Assembly: GCF_003346515.1 (NCBI RefSeq) | Contig: NZ_QQNA01000094.1 | Coordinates: 1-58,948, forward strand | DNA length: 58,948 bases | Source: Streptomyces corynorhini | GTDB taxonomy: Bacteria; Actinomycetota; Actinomycetes; Streptomycetales; Streptomycetaceae | Direction of reading: 5' to 3' | Part shown: in pieces, positions 57,563-58,948 of the stretch | How the letters are laid out: each line of letters starts with the position of its first letter | Numbering within the stretch: the first letter of the stretch is position 1 | The notes under the pieces: generated by a model | Told to the model about the DNA's origin: nothing | The model's input: the letters and a program-made list of their open reading frames with translations, nothing else | Databases searched by the model: none | Position numbers and translations under genes: made by a program

Positions 57563-58902
57563 GACCTCAACTCCCGGTTGGCCTGGCTGATGAGTTCGCG
57601 CGCCGCCCGCCGCGGCGTGGTGAGCCCGAACAGCACACGCTGGTAGGTGCGGTTGAAGGCGAGGTTGATCGCCACGTCACCCGGTGGCGGCGCGCTCGGC
57701 GGCGCGTCGAGTCCGTACTCCTCCATCCGGCGCTGGTACTCGTAGGTCTCGCGCTCCGGACCCTTGAGGGTCTTGGCGACCCGGGCGGCGACGGCGCGGT
57801 TGGGCGGAGTGGCCCGGGTGGTGCCCAGAATGTCGCCCGCCCGCTGGTCGTTGAGGAGGAAATCGACCAACTGAGCCGCCTCCTCGGGGTGTTCGGTATG
57901 CGCACCGATGCTCAGCAGCATGCTGGGCTTGAAGTAGGCGCCCTGCCGGCCGTCGGTGGTCGGCGTCGGCGCGAAGTGGGTCGAGTCGCCGATGAGGGCC
58001 GTGTACCCGGGGAAAGGGGCGTCCCAGGTGAAGTCGGCGGCGGCGAGGCGGCGGCCCATGGGACTGGACTCGGTGGTGTTGGCCTGCACGGTGTCCTTGG
58101 CCTGCGCGGTGGCGCCCTGCGCGCGCAGGGTGTCGCAGAACGTCCAGAACGCGGTGAGGTCGTCCTCGGTGAAGCCGAGCCGGTTCTGGCCGTCGTAGAA
58201 CTGTCCGCCCCGGCTGCGCAGCCAGTTCTCGAACACGTCCTCGTTGCCGCCGCCGTCATTGGCGCCCGCGACCGGGCGGCCGTTCGGGGACTTCAGGCCC
58301 AGGGCGGCGATCCTCCGGTTGGCGTCGGCCCAGTCCTGCCACGTCCAACTGGGGCGCGGATCGGGAATGTTCGCCTTCCGGTAGACGGCGGAGTCGTAGG
58401 CGAAGCCGGTGATGCCGCGTCCCATGGGCAGCGCGTACTGCCTGCCGTCGAAGGTGCCGGTGCGCAGGAACGCCGCGTCCATCTCCGACGTGCGGACCGT
58501 GCCGTCCCGGACGAAGGGGGCGAGCGGTCTGATCGCCCCGCCGCCCGCGTACTGGGAGATCTGCCGGTAGTCGAGCTGCGCCACGTCGGGAATGCCGCCG
58601 CCCGCGGCCTGCGTGGCCAGCTTCGGGAGGTACGAGCCGTAGGTCGAGTTGGAGGTGCGGACGGTGACGCCCGGGTGTTCCTTCTCGAAGAGCCGTACGG
58701 CCTGCTCGGTGCGTGCGGCCCGGTCGTCGTTGCCCCACCAGGAGAACGTGAGGGTGACGCCCCGGGACGACGCGCCGCCGTCGGCGCCTGAGCACGCGCC
58801 GAGCGGAAGCGCCAGGACGGTGCCGAGCCCGGCGGCGGCAACGGTGAGGACGGCCCGGCGGCCCGGCGGTCGGCGCCGGGCCGGGTCCGTCGTGTTCACC
58901 AC
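57559..58902 (-). CDS. Sugar-binding lipoprotein of second CUT1 importer
   Basis: Extracellular solute-binding protein family 1, 447 aa. Signal peptide RRPPGRRAVLTVAAAGLGTVLALPLGAC, lipobox LGAC. Family stretches: TFSWWGNDDRAARTEQAVRLFEKEHPGVTV, DVAQLDYRQISQYAGG, ALPMGRGITGFAYDSAVY. The start is GTG 58902 or 58899, but the sequence just upstream is a long hairpin without any ribosome-binding site, so the native 5' end may lie elsewhere or the window edge may be artefactual. No regulator is visible upstream. Confidence 0.9.
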   Translation of the reverse strand: MVNTTDPARRRPPGRRAVLTVAAAGLGTVLALPLGACSGADGGASSRGVTLTFSWWGNDDRAARTEQAVRLFEKEHPGVTVRTSNSTYGSYLPKLATQAAGGGIPDVAQLDYRQISQYAGGGAIRPLAPFVRDGTVRTSEMDAAFLRTGTFDGRQYALPMGRGITGFAYDSAVYRKANIPDPRPSWTWQDWADANRRIAALGLKSPNGRPVAGANDGGGNEDVFENWLRSRGGQFYDGQNRLGFTEDDLTAFWTFCDTLRAQGATAQAKDTVQANTTESSPMGRRLAAADFTWDAPFPGYTALIGDSTHFAPTPTTDGRQGAYFKPSMLLSIGAHTEHPEEAAQLVDFLLNDQRAGDILGTTRATPPNRAVAARVAKTLKGPERETYEYQRRMEEYGLDAPPSAPPPGDVAINLAFNRTYQRVLFGLTTPRRAARELISQANRELRS

Positions 58903-58903
58903 G

Positions 58904-58948
58904 CCCGCGCCCGGGGACGCGCGGTGACCGCGCGTCCCCGGGCGCGGG
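58904..58948. repeat. Perfect hairpin at window end
   Basis: CCCGCGCCCGGGGACGCGCGG and its exact reverse complement flank a 3-nt loop (TGA), 21-bp arms, ending exactly at the last base. It begins two bases before the SBP start codon. Either the fold-back end of the contig or a terminator of a gene outside the window. Confidence 0.9.

Noticed and set aside
1..58948. tRNA, rRNA, insertion sequence or phage genes
   Set aside because: No transposase, integrase, tRNA-like cloverleaf or rRNA sequence was recognised on either strand by reading; a tRNAscan or IS search was not possible.

Overview
The window is about 72% GC and looks like an actinomycete of the genus Streptomyces. Signs of this are codon bias, GTG/TTG starts, a gamma-butyrolactone synthase/receptor pair, a c-di-AMP riboswitch in front of a secreted LysM-transglycosylase, a SepF paralogue, DUF5954- and DUF6099-like proteins and many LacI/TetR/PaaX regulators. 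Both window edges are inverted repeats (1-594 and 58904-58948), so it is probably a whole contig with fold-back ends; the native sequence at the edges should not be trusted.

Layout. (1) 264-10990, minus: a nine-gene operon encoding a lipoprotein SBP, a GatD-like Zn dehydrogenase, an FGGY kinase, a SorC/LsrR regulator, RbsA-like ATPase, RbsC-like permease, DeoC aldolase and two aldehyde dehydrogenases, i.e. uptake, phosphorylation, oxidation and aldol cleavage of an unidentified (deoxy)sugar or polyol. (2) 11.2-12.1 kb: decayed AMP-ligase genes. (3) 12.56-13.56 kb: c-di-AMP riboswitch and LysM-SLT cell-wall hydrolase. (4) 13.6-16.6 kb: nitrilase, an inositol-dehydrogenase-like oxidoreductase and two pseudogenes (TIM-barrel isomerase, LacI). 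(5) 16.5-19.3 kb: gamma-butyrolactone receptor, AfsA-type synthase and a HAD phosphatase. (6) 19.4-28.9 kb: two conserved hypotheticals, a GH114-like lipoprotein, a sugar ABC importer, a LacI regulator with a mirrored operator pair, and a glycogen-debranching-like enzyme. (7) 29-36.8 kb: SepF-like protein, AAA ATPase, MazG-like pyrophosphohydrolase with a huge DT-repeat tail, F420-type oxidoreductase, homocysteine methyltransferase, arginine deiminase and ornithine carbamoyltransferase, anti-sigma-type kinase. (8) 37-44.9 kb: an aryl-CoA degradation cluster (enoyl-CoA hydratase, ACMR-like fused flavoprotein, PaaX regulator, benzoate-type CoA ligase, acyl-CoA dehydrogenase, Rid protein) with matching operator-like palindromes in front of both transcription units. 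(9) 44.9-48.5 kb: tandem paralogues of about 550 aa with a perfect Flp-type prepilin signature. (10) 48.9-55 kb: subtilase, GH2 pseudogene, ferredoxin-like protein, Zn alcohol dehydrogenase. (11) 55.1-58.9 kb: a second sugar ABC importer with a DUF624/YesL-like membrane protein.

Two patterns run across the window. Four pseudogenes keep their N- and C-terminal ends but have lost the middle. Short tandem repeats, mostly with 6- or 12-bp units that keep frame, have expanded inside or beside at least ten genes.
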